57,650 nucleotides of DNA from SHAN690 sp041391765 (lineage in GTDB: Bacteria; Bacteroidota; Bacteroidia; Flavobacteriales_G; Salibacteraceae): contig JAWKNJ010000038.1 in the NCBI GenBank assembly GCA_041391765.1, forward strand, positions 1 through 57,650, read 5' to 3'. Of this stretch, positions 27,234-35,288 are shown one piece after another. Every line of letters starts with the position of its first letter. The stretch's first letter is position 1. Both the position numbers and the translations under genes were made by a program. The notes under the pieces are model-generated. The model did no database searches and had not been told where the DNA came from. It was given only the letters and a program-made list of their open reading frames with translations.

Positions 27234-28382
27234 TCACCCGGCATTTTCAAGAACTCGAAGCAAAGCCTGAATGTCATCCGCATCGTTGAAGGCGTTGACA
27301 GCAACGCGCAGTGCTGTTCCTCGAACCGACACATAGACGTAATTCTTTGCAAGGTTTTGCCGTACCGTTTCTGCATCCGTCCCTACAGGCAGCTCACCAA
27401 CTCGATGATGTGATTCGAGCGATAAGCTTGGTTCTCAACTGCAATGCCGACATCTTCCATGTATCTCAATAGGGGCATAACCAATTCCTGTGGCTGGCTT
27501 GAACGCCCTCAGGCGTCCATTTACTTACCTGTTTCAACCCCTTCAAGAAGCATGGGAAGTAAGATGAATTGCGAACTCTCTCCGATGCTGTATCGTGCTG
27601 CTCCGGGTTGGTAAACAGGGTCATAGTCGGTGAGGTGGCTGAAGTCTTGGGCGTTGGTTCGATTCATCCATGTTTCTTCTAGCGGAATACCATCGTTGAA
27701 CGTTTCACCTATGTATGCCATACCAATCGAGTAGGGGCCCAGTAGCCATTTGTAGCCTGCACACACCAGCGCATCGATATTGTAACGCATCACGTCCATG
27801 TGCATAGCACCGACAGACTGGGTGCCATCCACTACGAATTTGGCTCCTACCTCACGACAGCGTTGTCCGGATGCGCTCCAAGTCAAACTTTAGTCCATTC
27901 ATCCAGTGCACGCTCGCCAACATAACCACAGCAGTGTCTGCATTGATGCTTTCCAACAACTTCGTGTTCCCAGTTTTCGCCAATCGACTCTACTCGAATC
28001 AGGCTTAATGATACGCTTCAGCACCGTGTGCATCACACCAGCGCTTCACGGCCATGTACCCACTCGGGAACTCCTTGTCCACAACGATCGCATGCTGGCC
28101 TTTTCGATACGGCACATTTCGAAACACAGAGGCCAGCCCGTAGGAAACTGAAGAGATCAATGCCACCTGCGATGGATGGCAATGCACCAGCCCTGCAAAC
28201 AGATCGCGTGCATCGCCCACACCTTCAAAGAAGCTTTGAGAATTGTAGTCCTGCGGATTGCGCTCCCGTTCCAGCGCTTGCAGAGCAGCTGCCTCGGCCG
28301 ATTTTAGCAGCGGAGCCTTGTATGCACAATTCAAGTAATGCGTGCCCTGGCGAAGAGAAAACAAATGTGATTGAGGTTCCAT
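27234..28382 (-). pseudogene. Class V-fold PLP aminotransferase, frameshifted
   Basis: The 5' third (28382-28005) is clean: LRQGTHYLNCAYKAPLL and ISSVSYGLASVFRNVPYR. A second clean block (27886-27521) holds the PLP-binding aspartate and lysine in FVVDGTQSVGA and CAGYKWLLGPYSIG. The end reads in another frame as NYVYVSVRGTALRVAVN and stops at 27234. This is a class V aminotransferase/cysteine desulphurase-like enzyme of about 380 residues. The substrate is unknown. Shifts fall near 27,950 and around 27,400-27,520. Its 3' end faces the helicase's with 18 bases between. Confidence 0.82.
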
Positions 28383-28432
28383 GATTGTAAGCTAAGGCAG
28401 GAAATGTAGGACTTCTGCCGGTTGTCCGATGC

Positions 28433-29563
28433 TTACTTCACCAACACCTTTTGCCGTTTAATCACACCATCGCTTAATCGAAGCTCGATGATATACGCGC
28501 CACTTGGCATCTGTGATGCATCCCAAACCAGAGAGGAAGGGCTTTCACCAGTGTATACGACTTGGGCATTGGCAGAATAAACGCGTACCTCTTTCACAGG
28601 TTCCTTGCAATAAAATTGCCGCCCTGCTGTCGGGTAAACACTCACATTGTTCTTGGATGACAATGAGCCAACGGCTGTTGAACTATCGGTCGTGTCCATT
28701 GGAATTTCCATGTGAATCACCACCGCATTGGGTCGGATTAACCCACCCGTTCCAGGCATGACCAAGTCACTGAGGTAATTACCGGCCGAGTCATAACGCT
28801 TTACGCTACCCGTACCACCATTACCAATCAGCAAAGAACCATCTTCCATGAAGGCAAATCCCTCACACTGATCCAACCCCGTAATCCACGTGTCGATGTA
28901 GTTTCCGGCCGTGTCAAATCGTTTCACCGCATCGCCATCAAAGTCGAGCACGTGCAGCACGTCCTCCTCGTCAAACCAAATGTTCGTGGGCCCCGCCAGT
29001 GCTGAGTCCACGAAGGTGCTCACATAGTTACCGGCAGTATCAAAGCAGTCCACCTTGGCATCGTAGTAAGAAGAAACAAACAGGAAACCCTTGGAGTTCC
29101 AGTCGATGCCTATGCTGGCGTTCACACCCGTGTTGGTAAACACGTCCACAAACGTGCCGTCCAACTCATAGCGGAGCACTTGATTCGACCCTGCCCATTG
29201 CAATACGTAGAGCAGGCTGTCCGGCCCGATCACGATGCGCGTAGGATCGCTTAGGCCACTGGCAAAGGTGCCTACCCAAGCGCCTGTTTGTGCGTTGTAC
29301 GTATTGATCCGGCCGGTACTGATGTTTGGGATCAATACCGTGCTATCCTCGTCCAGAAAGAGAATGTCCTGCGGCCAGCCCAGGTTTTCGGTGGTGAATA
29401 CACCTACAAACTCACCGTCACCGCTGTACTTCAGGATTTGCCAGGGCCCGTTCTGAAAATCCCCAACATCACTCACATAGATAAATGGTTCTTGGGCTAA
29501 GGCAGTAGTACTTATGAAAAGGGAGAAAAAGGAGACAAAAGCAAGGCGAATAAAAATAGGCAT
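28433..29563 (-). CDS. Secreted NHL-like beta-propeller protein with T9SS sorting domain
   Basis: A 376-residue exported protein. A signal peptide ends near residue 23 (ISTTALAQ). Repeated units such as QILKYSGDGEFVGVF, VLRYELDGTFVDVF, VDCFDTAGNYVSTF, VKRFDTAGNYIDTW and VKRYDSAGNYLSDL form a beta-propeller of NHL/YncE type. A short T9SS sorting domain closes the protein (VSVYPTAGRQFYC to DGVIKRQKVLVK). A role in binding or display at the cell surface is inferred. The ligand is unknown. Confidence 0.9.
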   Translation of the reverse strand: MPIFIRLAFVSFFSLFISTTALAQEPFIYVSDVGDFQNGPWQILKYSGDGEFVGVFTTENLGWPQDILFLDEDSTVLIPNISTGRINTYNAQTGAWVGTFASGLSDPTRIVIGPDSLLYVLQWAGSNQVLRYELDGTFVDVFTNTGVNASIGIDWNSKGFLFVSSYYDAKVDCFDTAGNYVSTFVDSALAGPTNIWFDEEDVLHVLDFDGDAVKRFDTAGNYIDTWITGLDQCEGFAFMEDGSLLIGNGGTGSVKRYDSAGNYLSDLVMPGTGGLIRPNAVVIHMEIPMDTTDSSTAVGSLSSKNNVSVYPTAGRQFYCKEPVKEVRVYSANAQVVYTGESPSSLVWDASQMPSGAYIIELRLSDGVIKRQKVLVK

Positions 29564-29661
29564 GGCAGGTTGGTTTTCAACGAAGTTGATCTAACCATCG
29601 TGCAATTAAAACTTGGAGTTAGAATACGGTGCATTTCGGATTAATTAAAGACATGTTGCCT

Positions 29662-29669
29662 TATGTTTG
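29662..29669 (+). promoter_or_regulatory. Candidate -7 box
   Basis: TATGTTTG matches TAnnTTTG and lies 25 bases before the ATG of the small lipoprotein at 29695. Confidence 0.45.
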
Positions 29670-29694
29670 TTACATACACTATTAACCGCATACT

Positions 29695-29991
29695 ATGAAA
29701 ACAAACGCGCTATTCCTTTCAATCCTCCTCATTGGTTCTGTACTTACCATTGGTTCCTGCTCGAAGGATGACGATGATGATGACGATGACAAAAAGACCA
29801 TCGTAGAGAATGAGGACGAAACCGAGGAAATCAAAAAATACACGTGTGAGTGTGATGTGAACTACAACGCAGGAACCACGCATGAAACGATTTACCTGGA
29901 GTCAACACCCGATAAAATCCAGAAGGCCTGTGAGGATGAGTCTACACATACGTCATTTGGAAAGACATGTACATACACAGAAGGCTGGTGA
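29695..29991 (+). CDS. Small aspartate-rich lipoprotein
   Basis: A 98-residue predicted lipoprotein. The signal is ILLIGSVLTIGSC. It is followed by an acidic run (KDDDDDDDDKK) often seen after the lipid anchor in Bacteroidota surface lipoproteins, where such residues can mark export to the outer leaflet. The short C-terminal domain has four cysteines (YTCECDV, KACEDE, KTCTY) that may form disulphides. No family was recognised. It has its own promoter candidate and is followed by a stem-loop. Confidence 0.75.
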   Translation: MKTNALFLSILLIGSVLTIGSCSKDDDDDDDDKKTIVENEDETEEIKKYTCECDVNYNAGTTHETIYLESTPDKIQKACEDESTHTSFGKTCTYTEGW

Positions 29992-30037
29992 CCCAATCAA
30001 TATTCGGAGAAAGTGACGCCATAACTTTCTCGCAAAA

Positions 30038-30069
30038 CACACGCGAGGGCAAGAAGTCGCTCGCGTGTG
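30038..30069 (+). terminator. Stem-loop after the small lipoprotein
   Basis: CACACGCGAG and CTCGCGTGTG form a perfect 10-base stem with a 12-base loop, followed by GCATTTTCC. The stem is strong and the T run is short, so it may be a terminator or an RNA-stabilising structure. Confidence 0.5.
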
Positions 30070-30164
30070 GCATTTTCCACAGCCAATTCCTGATAACTGA
30101 AAAATGGGAGGGAAGCATCCAATGCACGCTTGGCTAATTTTAAGTGCAGCAAAATCGAACAATC

Positions 30165-30329
30165 ATGAATCAGGAATTACAAACCCAAATAGACGCACTA
30201 AAGGCCACCCTCACCGGAAACTTCATGGAAGACATGGAAATCCGCGACAAAATCCACAACCTAGAGATGACCCTTAACGGTGTCCGGCCAAGCAACTCTG
30301 AGTTTGAGTGTGTGGGTTGTGGTAGTTAG
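30165..30329 (+). CDS. Small conserved Bacteroidota protein
   Basis: A 54-residue protein from ATG 30165. It has an amphipathic helical body (LQTQIDALKATLTGN, IRDKIHNLEMTLNG) and a C-terminal FECVGCGS with a CxxC pair. I recall similar short proteins with a CxxC end in other Bacteroidota, but no function is known. The helices suggest oligomerisation, and the cysteines could bind metal or sense redox state. An in-frame ATG at 30144 is less likely. Confidence 0.6.
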   Translation: MNQELQTQIDALKATLTGNFMEDMEIRDKIHNLEMTLNGVRPSNSEFECVGCGS

Positions 30330-30397
30330 CAGTGTTTGAGCCATATCCTCAGGTCTCGAAGAGCGAGGGAGTTTCAGAGGAAGGGTGAATCACGCCC

Positions 30398-31252
30398 TTA
30401 CAGTGTCCAAATCGTAACAAAGAAGAGGACAAAACGATACAAGATCACAATCACAACAAGACACAGCATCAAGCCAAGAGTCTTGAATATCGTGGTCACT
30501 AAGCCTTGCTGGTAAAAAGTGCGCAGAGCAGAAAACAGATACACCCCCAGCACAGTGAGGGCAAACGCCACCACACCCGTACCATTCCAATTCACTTGAA
30601 TGTTGTACCCAACCGCGCTCGCCATCCACCAAAGGCTAAACAGCAGGTAGGGCAGCACGATAAACACACCAAGGAGCAAGAAAGAAATGAAACTCAGCGA
30701 AAACATCAGGTGATCGAAGAAATAAGTCCACCGGAAGTTGAAGATCATCAGCGGCACGGCAAATAGTAGCGCCAATAACAGAATAATGATCTTCGAAATG
30801 TTGCTTGAATGGTCATTGTAGGTCGCAACGAACGCTGCTTCTTCCATTCCGCTCTCATCCATCTGGCTCACCCCATAGTCATGGATCAAACTGCTATATG
30901 GCTGTCCGCCCGTTTGACTCTGAAAGTTTGTGTTGAACGTGTCAAAAGGAGCAACGAGAAAGTAGACAAAGTTGATCAGGAAGAAAAATTGAAGCGGGGA
31001 TAGATATGGCTTGCGTTTTCCATCAACGTATTCGCGTGCCAGCAGTCCCGGGCGAAAAAACATAAGTTTCATACTTTTCATCATCCGCGAATCAGCAAAG
31101 GTGAATGCACTCAGCACCTGCATCAGAAAGTGACGCAATGTGCGTTCTTTAAGGTCAACCACCTTTTCTCCGCAAGCCGCACAATAGGGTCCGGATAGCG
31201 CGCTACCGCAACTCACGCATTGATTAACCCTGCTGTGCTCCATGTCGGCCAA
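30398..31252 (-). CDS. DUF3667 zinc-ribbon membrane protein
   Basis: A 284-residue protein. The N-terminal zinc ribbon has two CxxC pairs (CVSCGSALSGPYCAACGE, residues 12-29). It is followed by the DUF3667 segment LKERTLRHFLMQVLSAFTF and PGLLAREYVDGKRKPYLSP. Five or six membrane helices make up the rest, including PLQFFFLINFVYFLVAPF. DUF3667 proteins are common in Bacteroidota and uncharacterised. Confidence 0.9.
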   Translation of the reverse strand: MADMEHSRVNQCVSCGSALSGPYCAACGEKVVDLKERTLRHFLMQVLSAFTFADSRMMKSMKLMFFRPGLLAREYVDGKRKPYLSPLQFFFLINFVYFLVAPFDTFNTNFQSQTGGQPYSSLIHDYGVSQMDESGMEEAAFVATYNDHSSNISKIIILLLALLFAVPLMIFNFRWTYFFDHLMFSLSFISFLLLGVFIVLPYLLFSLWWMASAVGYNIQVNWNGTGVVAFALTVLGVYLFSALRTFYQQGLVTTIFKTLGLMLCLVVIVILYRFVLFFVTIWTL

Positions 31253-31300
31253 GGTAACCCGAATTCAATTTCCACATGCTTCTAGCTGAAGTCCACAAAC

Positions 31301-31326
31301 AAAAAACGCAACCGAAGTTGCGTTTT
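31301..31326 (-). terminator. Intrinsic terminator
   Basis: On the minus strand CGCAAC, a TTCG tetraloop and GTTGCG are followed by TTTTTT. It lies 22 bases beyond the stop of the alanine-rich lipoprotein gene. Confidence 0.85.
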
Positions 31327-31347
31327 CACAAAGTATCTCATCAGTAA

Positions 31348-31584
31348 TTAATGTGCTTCTTCAGTGCTTTGCTGAGCGGCTGTCGAGTCCATGCTCTGCT
31401 CAGCAGCGCTGGCTGCTTCAGCCTCTGCCTTCGCAATAGAGTCAGCCACGGCTTGTTGGCGTGCCGCCTCCATTTCAGCAGCTTTAATTGAATCCTGCGC
31501 CTGTTGTGCAGCATCCCCTGAACCTGAATTGCAAGAAACTAGAACAATAGTCAAAAAAACAGCGGTTATCAACGTTGTTTTCAT
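31348..31584 (-). CDS. Alanine-rich small lipoprotein
   Basis: A 78-residue protein starting at ATG 31584. The lipoprotein signal is TAVFLTIVLVSC. The mature part is a low-complexity alanine/glutamate/serine helix (AQQAQDSIKAAEMEAARQQ, ADSIAKAEAEAAS), probably a coiled coil. An upstream ATG at 31623 would put extra residues before the signal and is less likely. No function is recognised. The gene is monocistronic with a good terminator. Confidence 0.7.
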   Translation of the reverse strand: MKTTLITAVFLTIVLVSCNSGSGDAAQQAQDSIKAAEMEAARQQAVADSIAKAEAEAASAAEQSMDSTAAQQSTEEAH

Positions 31585-31692
31585 AGTGTAAGTGAAATTT
31601 GATATAAAAGTATATGGGTCCATTGAATTAAAAGATGCTCACCCCATGAGGTTATAAGCTTAAATTGTTAGCAACTAGAGGGTTATATCGTT

Positions 31693-32655
31693 CTATTGGA
31701 CATAATTATAATAGGTGTATAAAACGAACATTCCCAGCAGTATCATACCCTGGTAGCGCTCTAGAATGTGTCGCTTACCTACGAACATGAACGCAAACAA
31801 CACCAGGGTTCCAAACAGCAGAATCGCAATATCCTGAGTGAAGGAGTTGTTGGTCTCTACCGGATTCACCATAACGCTGATAGGCAAAATGAAAAGCAGG
31901 TTAAATAGATTAGAACCAATCACATTACCCAATGCGATGTCTGGTTTTCGCTGAAAAGCTGCGATGATTGTGGTAATCAACTCAGGCAACGAGGTACCAG
32001 CTGCCACGATGGTCAGCCCAATCAATTTTTCGCTCATGCCTATGGTACGAGCCAGCCACACCGAGTTATCCAACACCAATTTGCCCCCGACAAACAAAAA
32101 CAAAAGACCAACTAATATGGTGATAACTGATTTCCCAATGCTCCCGCTGATTGGCTGATCCGATGCCTGATCGGGAGCCTCGCTCAGCGAGCGATACACA
32201 TGATATATAAACACGGCAAAACCCGAGAGCAGCAGCAAAGCCTCGACCCTGGTTATGAAAACAGCGGTTATTCCACCCATGTTTCCAGTAAATGCCGGAG
32301 TCAACAGCAATAAACCGGCTGCGGCCAGCGCAGAGAGTGGAACTTCCTTCCAAACTGTGGAACTCTGCGCCTTAAGCGGCAATATCAGCGCAGCAATCCC
32401 TAGGATTACGAATAAATTGAAGTTGTTGCTCCCGATCAAGTTACCCATCACGATGTCGCTCTTTTGCTCAACAGAGGCATACATATTCACAACCAGCTCC
32501 GGTAACGATGTTCCGAAGGCAACTATCGTAAGGCCTATGCTCAATTCACTAATGCGATAGCGCCTGGCCAGTGTCGATGATCCTGAAATGAGCCAATCAG
32601 CCCCTTTGATCAAGATGAAAAAGCCAAGGCTGAGTATAACGATATTCAAAACCAT
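31693..32655 (-). CDS. CaCA-family calcium/sodium antiporter (YrbG-like)
   Basis: A polytopic exchanger of about 320 residues. Both alpha repeats of the CaCA family are visible: GTSLPELVVNMYAS with GNLIGSNNFNLF in the first half, and GTSLPELITTIIAAF with GNVIGSNLFNLLF in the second. Their glutamates coordinate Ca2+ or Na+. The ATG at 32655 follows the NhaD stop by one base, whereas an in-frame ATG at 32682 would overlap NhaD. It forms an operon with NhaD and the 38-residue membrane protein and probably exports Ca2+ using the Na+ gradient. Confidence 0.92.
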   Translation of the reverse strand: MVLNIVILSLGFFILIKGADWLISGSSTLARRYRISELSIGLTIVAFGTSLPELVVNMYASVEQKSDIVMGNLIGSNNFNLFVILGIAALILPLKAQSSTVWKEVPLSALAAAGLLLLTPAFTGNMGGITAVFITRVEALLLLSGFAVFIYHVYRSLSEAPDQASDQPISGSIGKSVITILVGLLFLFVGGKLVLDNSVWLARTIGMSEKLIGLTIVAAGTSLPELITTIIAAFQRKPDIALGNVIGSNLFNLLFILPISVMVNPVETNNSFTQDIAILLFGTLVLFAFMFVGKRHILERYQGMILLGMFVLYTYYNYVQ

Positions 32656-32656
32656 A

Positions 32657-33865
32657 TCATAAGGCGAGGGGGTGCCACCCATGCATTAATAGAACAGTGC
32701 CAAAACCAACGAGGTAGGCCAGCACAACAAACCATGCATTTGAAATCCATTTGACTGTGGATCTTGCTTCTGGAAAAAGCCCCGAGATGGCCACTCCGGC
32801 CGAGGAACCAAACCAGATCATCGATCCGCCAAAACCAACCGCATAGGCAAGGATGCCCCAGTCATATCCGCCTTGCGACAGCGCCAACTTCGTCAGTGGA
32901 ATATTGTCAAATATCGCTGAGACAAAGCCGAGTGTAAGCGTGCTAATCCATGTAGGTTCCGGCAATTGATCAACCGGCATCATCGAAGCCGCAAAAACCA
33001 AACAGATTAGAAATATGGCGCCCTTGAACGCACTCGGCATGCTTGACCATTCATAGTTCACAAACAGTAGTGAAACTCCAATAGCCAGCCAAACACCGGC
33101 AGCAGGGAAATCAATCAACACGTTGGCAGCGATCACCCCGGCAATAATCAGCGCACTAGCGATCAGGTACTTGGATTGCACCCTGATTCCGGGTTCTGCA
33201 TCCTTTTGAATAGGGTGGTAAGACTGTTGAATAGTCCCACCCATAATCGCCAACAAGGTCACGCAAGGGATGCTGCCCAAATAGGCGTGCACAACACCGA
33301 ATGCCGGAACACCGCCAATCCACATCATCGTGGTCGTGGTGTCGCCAATCACACTGCCCGCACCACCGGCATTGCTCGAAGCCACGATGGAAGCTACAAA
33401 CGCAATGTGCACCTTGCCGTGATAGACCTTTCGCGCAACGGTCCCTCCAATGATCGCAGCAGCGATGTTGTCGAGAAACGTAGACAAGATGGCTACTGCT
33501 ACGATCAACAGCGCCCCGCCTTTCCAGTCATCGGGCAAGTAGTTTGGCAGCAGGTCGGGCAACTTGCTTTTTTCAAAGAATCCGGTCAAAACCGCAAAAC
33601 CCACCAACAAACCAAGAAGGTTGACCAGCGTCAAACTCTCGTGCAGTAGGTGATGCGCCATGTCCAACTCGGTGAACATCAGCTTATAGACTGCGATGAT
33701 CACCACGCCTGCGATCGCAATCGGAAACACATGCTTGTGAAACACTGCAATGGAGAGCAACAGCAACGCAAAAAGCACAAACTCGATAGGAACGTGAGTA
33801 AAAAAGCTCAACAGCAATGGGTGTGTATCCAACAACACACACCCAAATTGAAATGGGAGAATCAT
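32657..33865 (-). CDS. nhaD: NhaD-like sodium:proton antiporter
   Basis: A 402-residue polytopic protein of the ion-transporter superfamily. The NhaD signature includes FLDNIAAAIIGGTVARK and NAGGAGSVIGDTTTTMMWIGG, and a second half has FDNIPLTKLALSQGGYDW. About twelve helices are predicted. NhaD exports Na+ or Li+ in exchange for H+, useful in saline or alkaline habitats. It is directly followed by a CaCA exchanger and preceded by a 38-residue membrane protein, making a three-gene ion-homeostasis operon. Confidence 0.9.
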   Translation of the reverse strand: MILPFQFGCVLLDTHPLLLSFFTHVPIEFVLFALLLLSIAVFHKHVFPIAIAGVVIIAVYKLMFTELDMAHHLLHESLTLVNLLGLLVGFAVLTGFFEKSKLPDLLPNYLPDDWKGGALLIVAVAILSTFLDNIAAAIIGGTVARKVYHGKVHIAFVASIVASSNAGGAGSVIGDTTTTMMWIGGVPAFGVVHAYLGSIPCVTLLAIMGGTIQQSYHPIQKDAEPGIRVQSKYLIASALIIAGVIAANVLIDFPAAGVWLAIGVSLLFVNYEWSSMPSAFKGAIFLICLVFAASMMPVDQLPEPTWISTLTLGFVSAIFDNIPLTKLALSQGGYDWGILAYAVGFGGSMIWFGSSAGVAISGLFPEARSTVKWISNAWFVVLAYLVGFGTVLLMHGWHPLAL

Positions 33866-33877
33866 AGTAAAATAAGA

Positions 33878-33994
33878 TCAGGTAATGATGAGGTAAAGCG
33901 CCAATAAGGCGATAACAACTAGGGTGATGATCATGGCCATGCGGTTGCCGCGTGATTGGGCCTCATCATCATCAGGGGAAAATGATGTATTCAT
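33878..33994 (-). CDS. 38-residue single-pass membrane protein upstream of NhaD
   Basis: A very short frame from ATG 33994: a hydrophilic acidic start (MNTSFSPDDDEAQSRGNR) and one transmembrane helix (MAMIITLVVIALLALYLI). The stop is 12 bases before the NhaD ATG. Position and composition are those of a small membrane subunit or regulator co-transcribed with the antiporter. No homologue is recalled. The pattern of charged head plus clean membrane helix argues that it is real. Confidence 0.6.
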   Translation of the reverse strand: MNTSFSPDDDEAQSRGNRMAMIITLVVIALLALYLIIT

Positions 33995-34021
33995 AAATCA
34001 GGAATTTGTTGAACAGTAAAT

Positions 34022-34046
34022 GAAAAAGACTGCCTCGAATGCAGTC
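34022..34046 (-). terminator. Intrinsic terminator
   Basis: On the minus strand GACTGC and GCAGTC form a stem with a 7-base loop followed by TTTTTC. It ends the 34066-34374 gene and insulates the NhaD operon, which starts just beyond. Confidence 0.8.
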
Positions 34047-34065
34047 ATGGAGAAGTGAGATTCTC

Positions 34066-34374
34066 CTATATGTTCAACTGGTGCTTGATGCGCAGAACAT
34101 CCCTCGCAGAAGGCATGTCAAATGCCTGAGGTGGACATAATACTGTGCGAATAGAATAGAGGTCGGTCGCAAGCGCAGGGCTCTCCGATCCCCATTTTGT
34201 CTGAACAATTCTTGGCGCTTGCCAAAAGGCCAAAACATCACCTTCGCCAGCATGCAATCCATCGGCACAAACAGTGCACTCATCAAAATCTGTTGGAATG
34301 GAGGAATGAGAATCGACCTGTGCTGGCGCACTCAGTAGCAAAAAGACTAACTGAAGCTGGATCAGAAGGTGCAT
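34066..34374 (-). CDS. Small exported protein, unknown function
   Basis: A 102-residue protein with a signal-like hydrophobic start (IQLQLVFLLLSAPAQ) and a mature part containing CTVCADG and a later cysteine. No family was recognised. The gene is bracketed by a well-formed Bacteroidota promoter (34398-34425) and a terminator (34022-34046), so it is a complete stand-alone transcription unit, which supports its reality. Confidence 0.6.
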   Translation of the reverse strand: MHLLIQLQLVFLLLSAPAQVDSHSSIPTDFDECTVCADGLHAGEGDVLAFWQAPRIVQTKWGSESPALATDLYSIRTVLCPPQAFDMPSARDVLRIKHQLNI

Positions 34375-34397
34375 GGTCGTTTATCGCTCAACGGGGT

Positions 34398-34425
34398 CAA
34401 AGGTAGATAGCCCACTGACTTCCAA
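34398..34425 (-). promoter_or_regulatory. Promoter of the small exported protein gene
   Basis: Minus strand: TTG (34425-34423), 17-base spacer, TACCTTTG (34405-34398). Both elements and spacing fit the Bacteroidota consensus, and the -7 box ends 23 bases before the ATG. Confidence 0.6.
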
Positions 34426-34497
34426 CACAGTGGTCAAAAAATATAGTTGGCTTTGTAGGGGTTTCGGCTTGCACTTCTTTTGAATCCGCACTCTATG

Positions 34498-34534
34498 CTT
34501 CGAGACGCTCCCTTCGGTCGCCCTCAGCATGACG
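34498..34534 (+). repeat. REP-like repeat, copy A
   Basis: Begins CTTCGAGACG and ends CTCAGCATGACG, with a variable middle that can pair with itself. First of five copies within 750 bases. Confidence 0.75.
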
Positions 34535-34591
34535 AGTGCTACGTTTTACACTATCTTAAGGAGCTCCAATAGAACCAATACTTTTTTCGAG

Positions 34592-34633
34592 CGTCATCCT
34601 GAGGAGCCGCGCCATGGGCGTGGCGTCTCGAAG
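34592..34633 (-). repeat. REP-like repeat, copy B (inverted)
   Basis: The minus strand reads CTTCGAGACG to CTCAGGATGACG. It is inverted relative to copy A and ends 16 bases from the GIY-YIG stop. The middle contains a GCCATGGGCGTGGC-like self-complementary stretch. Confidence 0.75.
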
Positions 34634-34649
34634 GACTAGCGAGTACCAC

Positions 34650-34955
34650 TCATGTCCTCGAATCCCCATTCTTGCTGGAAGTTCTGCGTTTCGAAAGCTC
34701 TACCAACAAATCAAAGTCACCATTGATTAGCGCTTCTTTTTTCTTTCGACTCCAACCTTTGATTTGCTTTTCGATGGCGATTGCTTGATTGGGATCGGAC
34801 ACTCGTTCAACAAAGGCCAGTGTTAAAGGAAGCCTGGATGCTGTGTATGAATCCGGATTAAGTCGAGATTCATGCTCGTTCAACCTGCGTTCCATGTCAT
34901 TGGTCACGCCAGTGTAATAGCTGCCATCAGAACATTTAAGAATGTAGACGTACAT
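34650..34955 (-). CDS. GIY-YIG nuclease-superfamily protein
   Basis: A 101-residue single-domain GIY-YIG protein of the UPF0213/YhbQ group. It has VYILKCSDGSYYTGVTND with the two-strand catalytic core, the helix arginine in MERRLNEHESR, and the glutamate helix AIAIEKQIKGWSRKKKEAL. The ATG at 34955 gives the standard start; a GTG three bases upstream is also possible. Such small proteins are proposed single-strand or structure-specific DNA endonucleases. It sits between inverted REP-like repeats, an arrangement suggesting a link between the nuclease and spread or maintenance of the repeats. Confidence 0.9.
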   Translation of the reverse strand: MYVYILKCSDGSYYTGVTNDMERRLNEHESRLNPDSYTASRLPLTLAFVERVSDPNQAIAIEKQIKGWSRKKKEALINGDFDLLVELSKRRTSSKNGDSRT

Positions 34956-34994
34956 CACTCAGTCAAATTTATCATTTCACTTCCGCAACCTCTG

Positions 34995-35032
34995 CTTCGA
35001 GACGGCCTTTTCAAGACCTCCTCAGCATGACG
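34995..35032 (+). repeat. REP-like repeat, copy C
   Basis: CTTCGAGACG to CTCAGCATGACG, the same orientation as copy A. Confidence 0.75.
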
Positions 35033-35066
35033 GTTGCTTGTGTCAACGCTTCACTTAATCGAGCCA

Positions 35067-35103
35067 CATCCTGAGGAGCCGTACTATGGCGTGGCGTCTC
35101 GAA
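35067..35103 (-). repeat. REP-like repeat, copy D (inverted)
   Basis: The minus strand reads TTCGAGACGCCACGCC, then CTCCTCAGGATG. It is close to copy B and forms an inverted pair with copy C. Confidence 0.7.
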
Positions 35104-35211
35104 ATGCGAAGCACTACGAAGTAGCAGTGCAACTATTCACGAATACAACTGAAAATAAACAACCAAACGAGTAACGAAAGTGAAGAGCAATCATTCCAAT
35201 GAAATAGTACT

Positions 35212-35248
35212 CGTCATACTGAGGTCAGCCGCAGGCTGAGTCTCGAAG
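35212..35248 (-). repeat. REP-like repeat, copy E (inverted)
   Basis: The minus strand reads CTTCGAGACTCAGCC to CTCAGTATGACG. It contains the self-complementary middle CAGCCGCAGGCTG and lies 40 bases from the OmpA-family stop. Confidence 0.7.
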
Positions 35249-35288
35249 TATAAGAGTACGATACCCAATCCGTAAATAGAATCGCATC

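Larger units (their letters stand above)
34956..35288. other. Gene-free interval carrying REP-like repeats
   Basis: About 330 bases without a supported gene. It holds repeat copies C, D and E and otherwise AT-rich sequence. No promoter was recognised with confidence. Confidence 0.6.
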
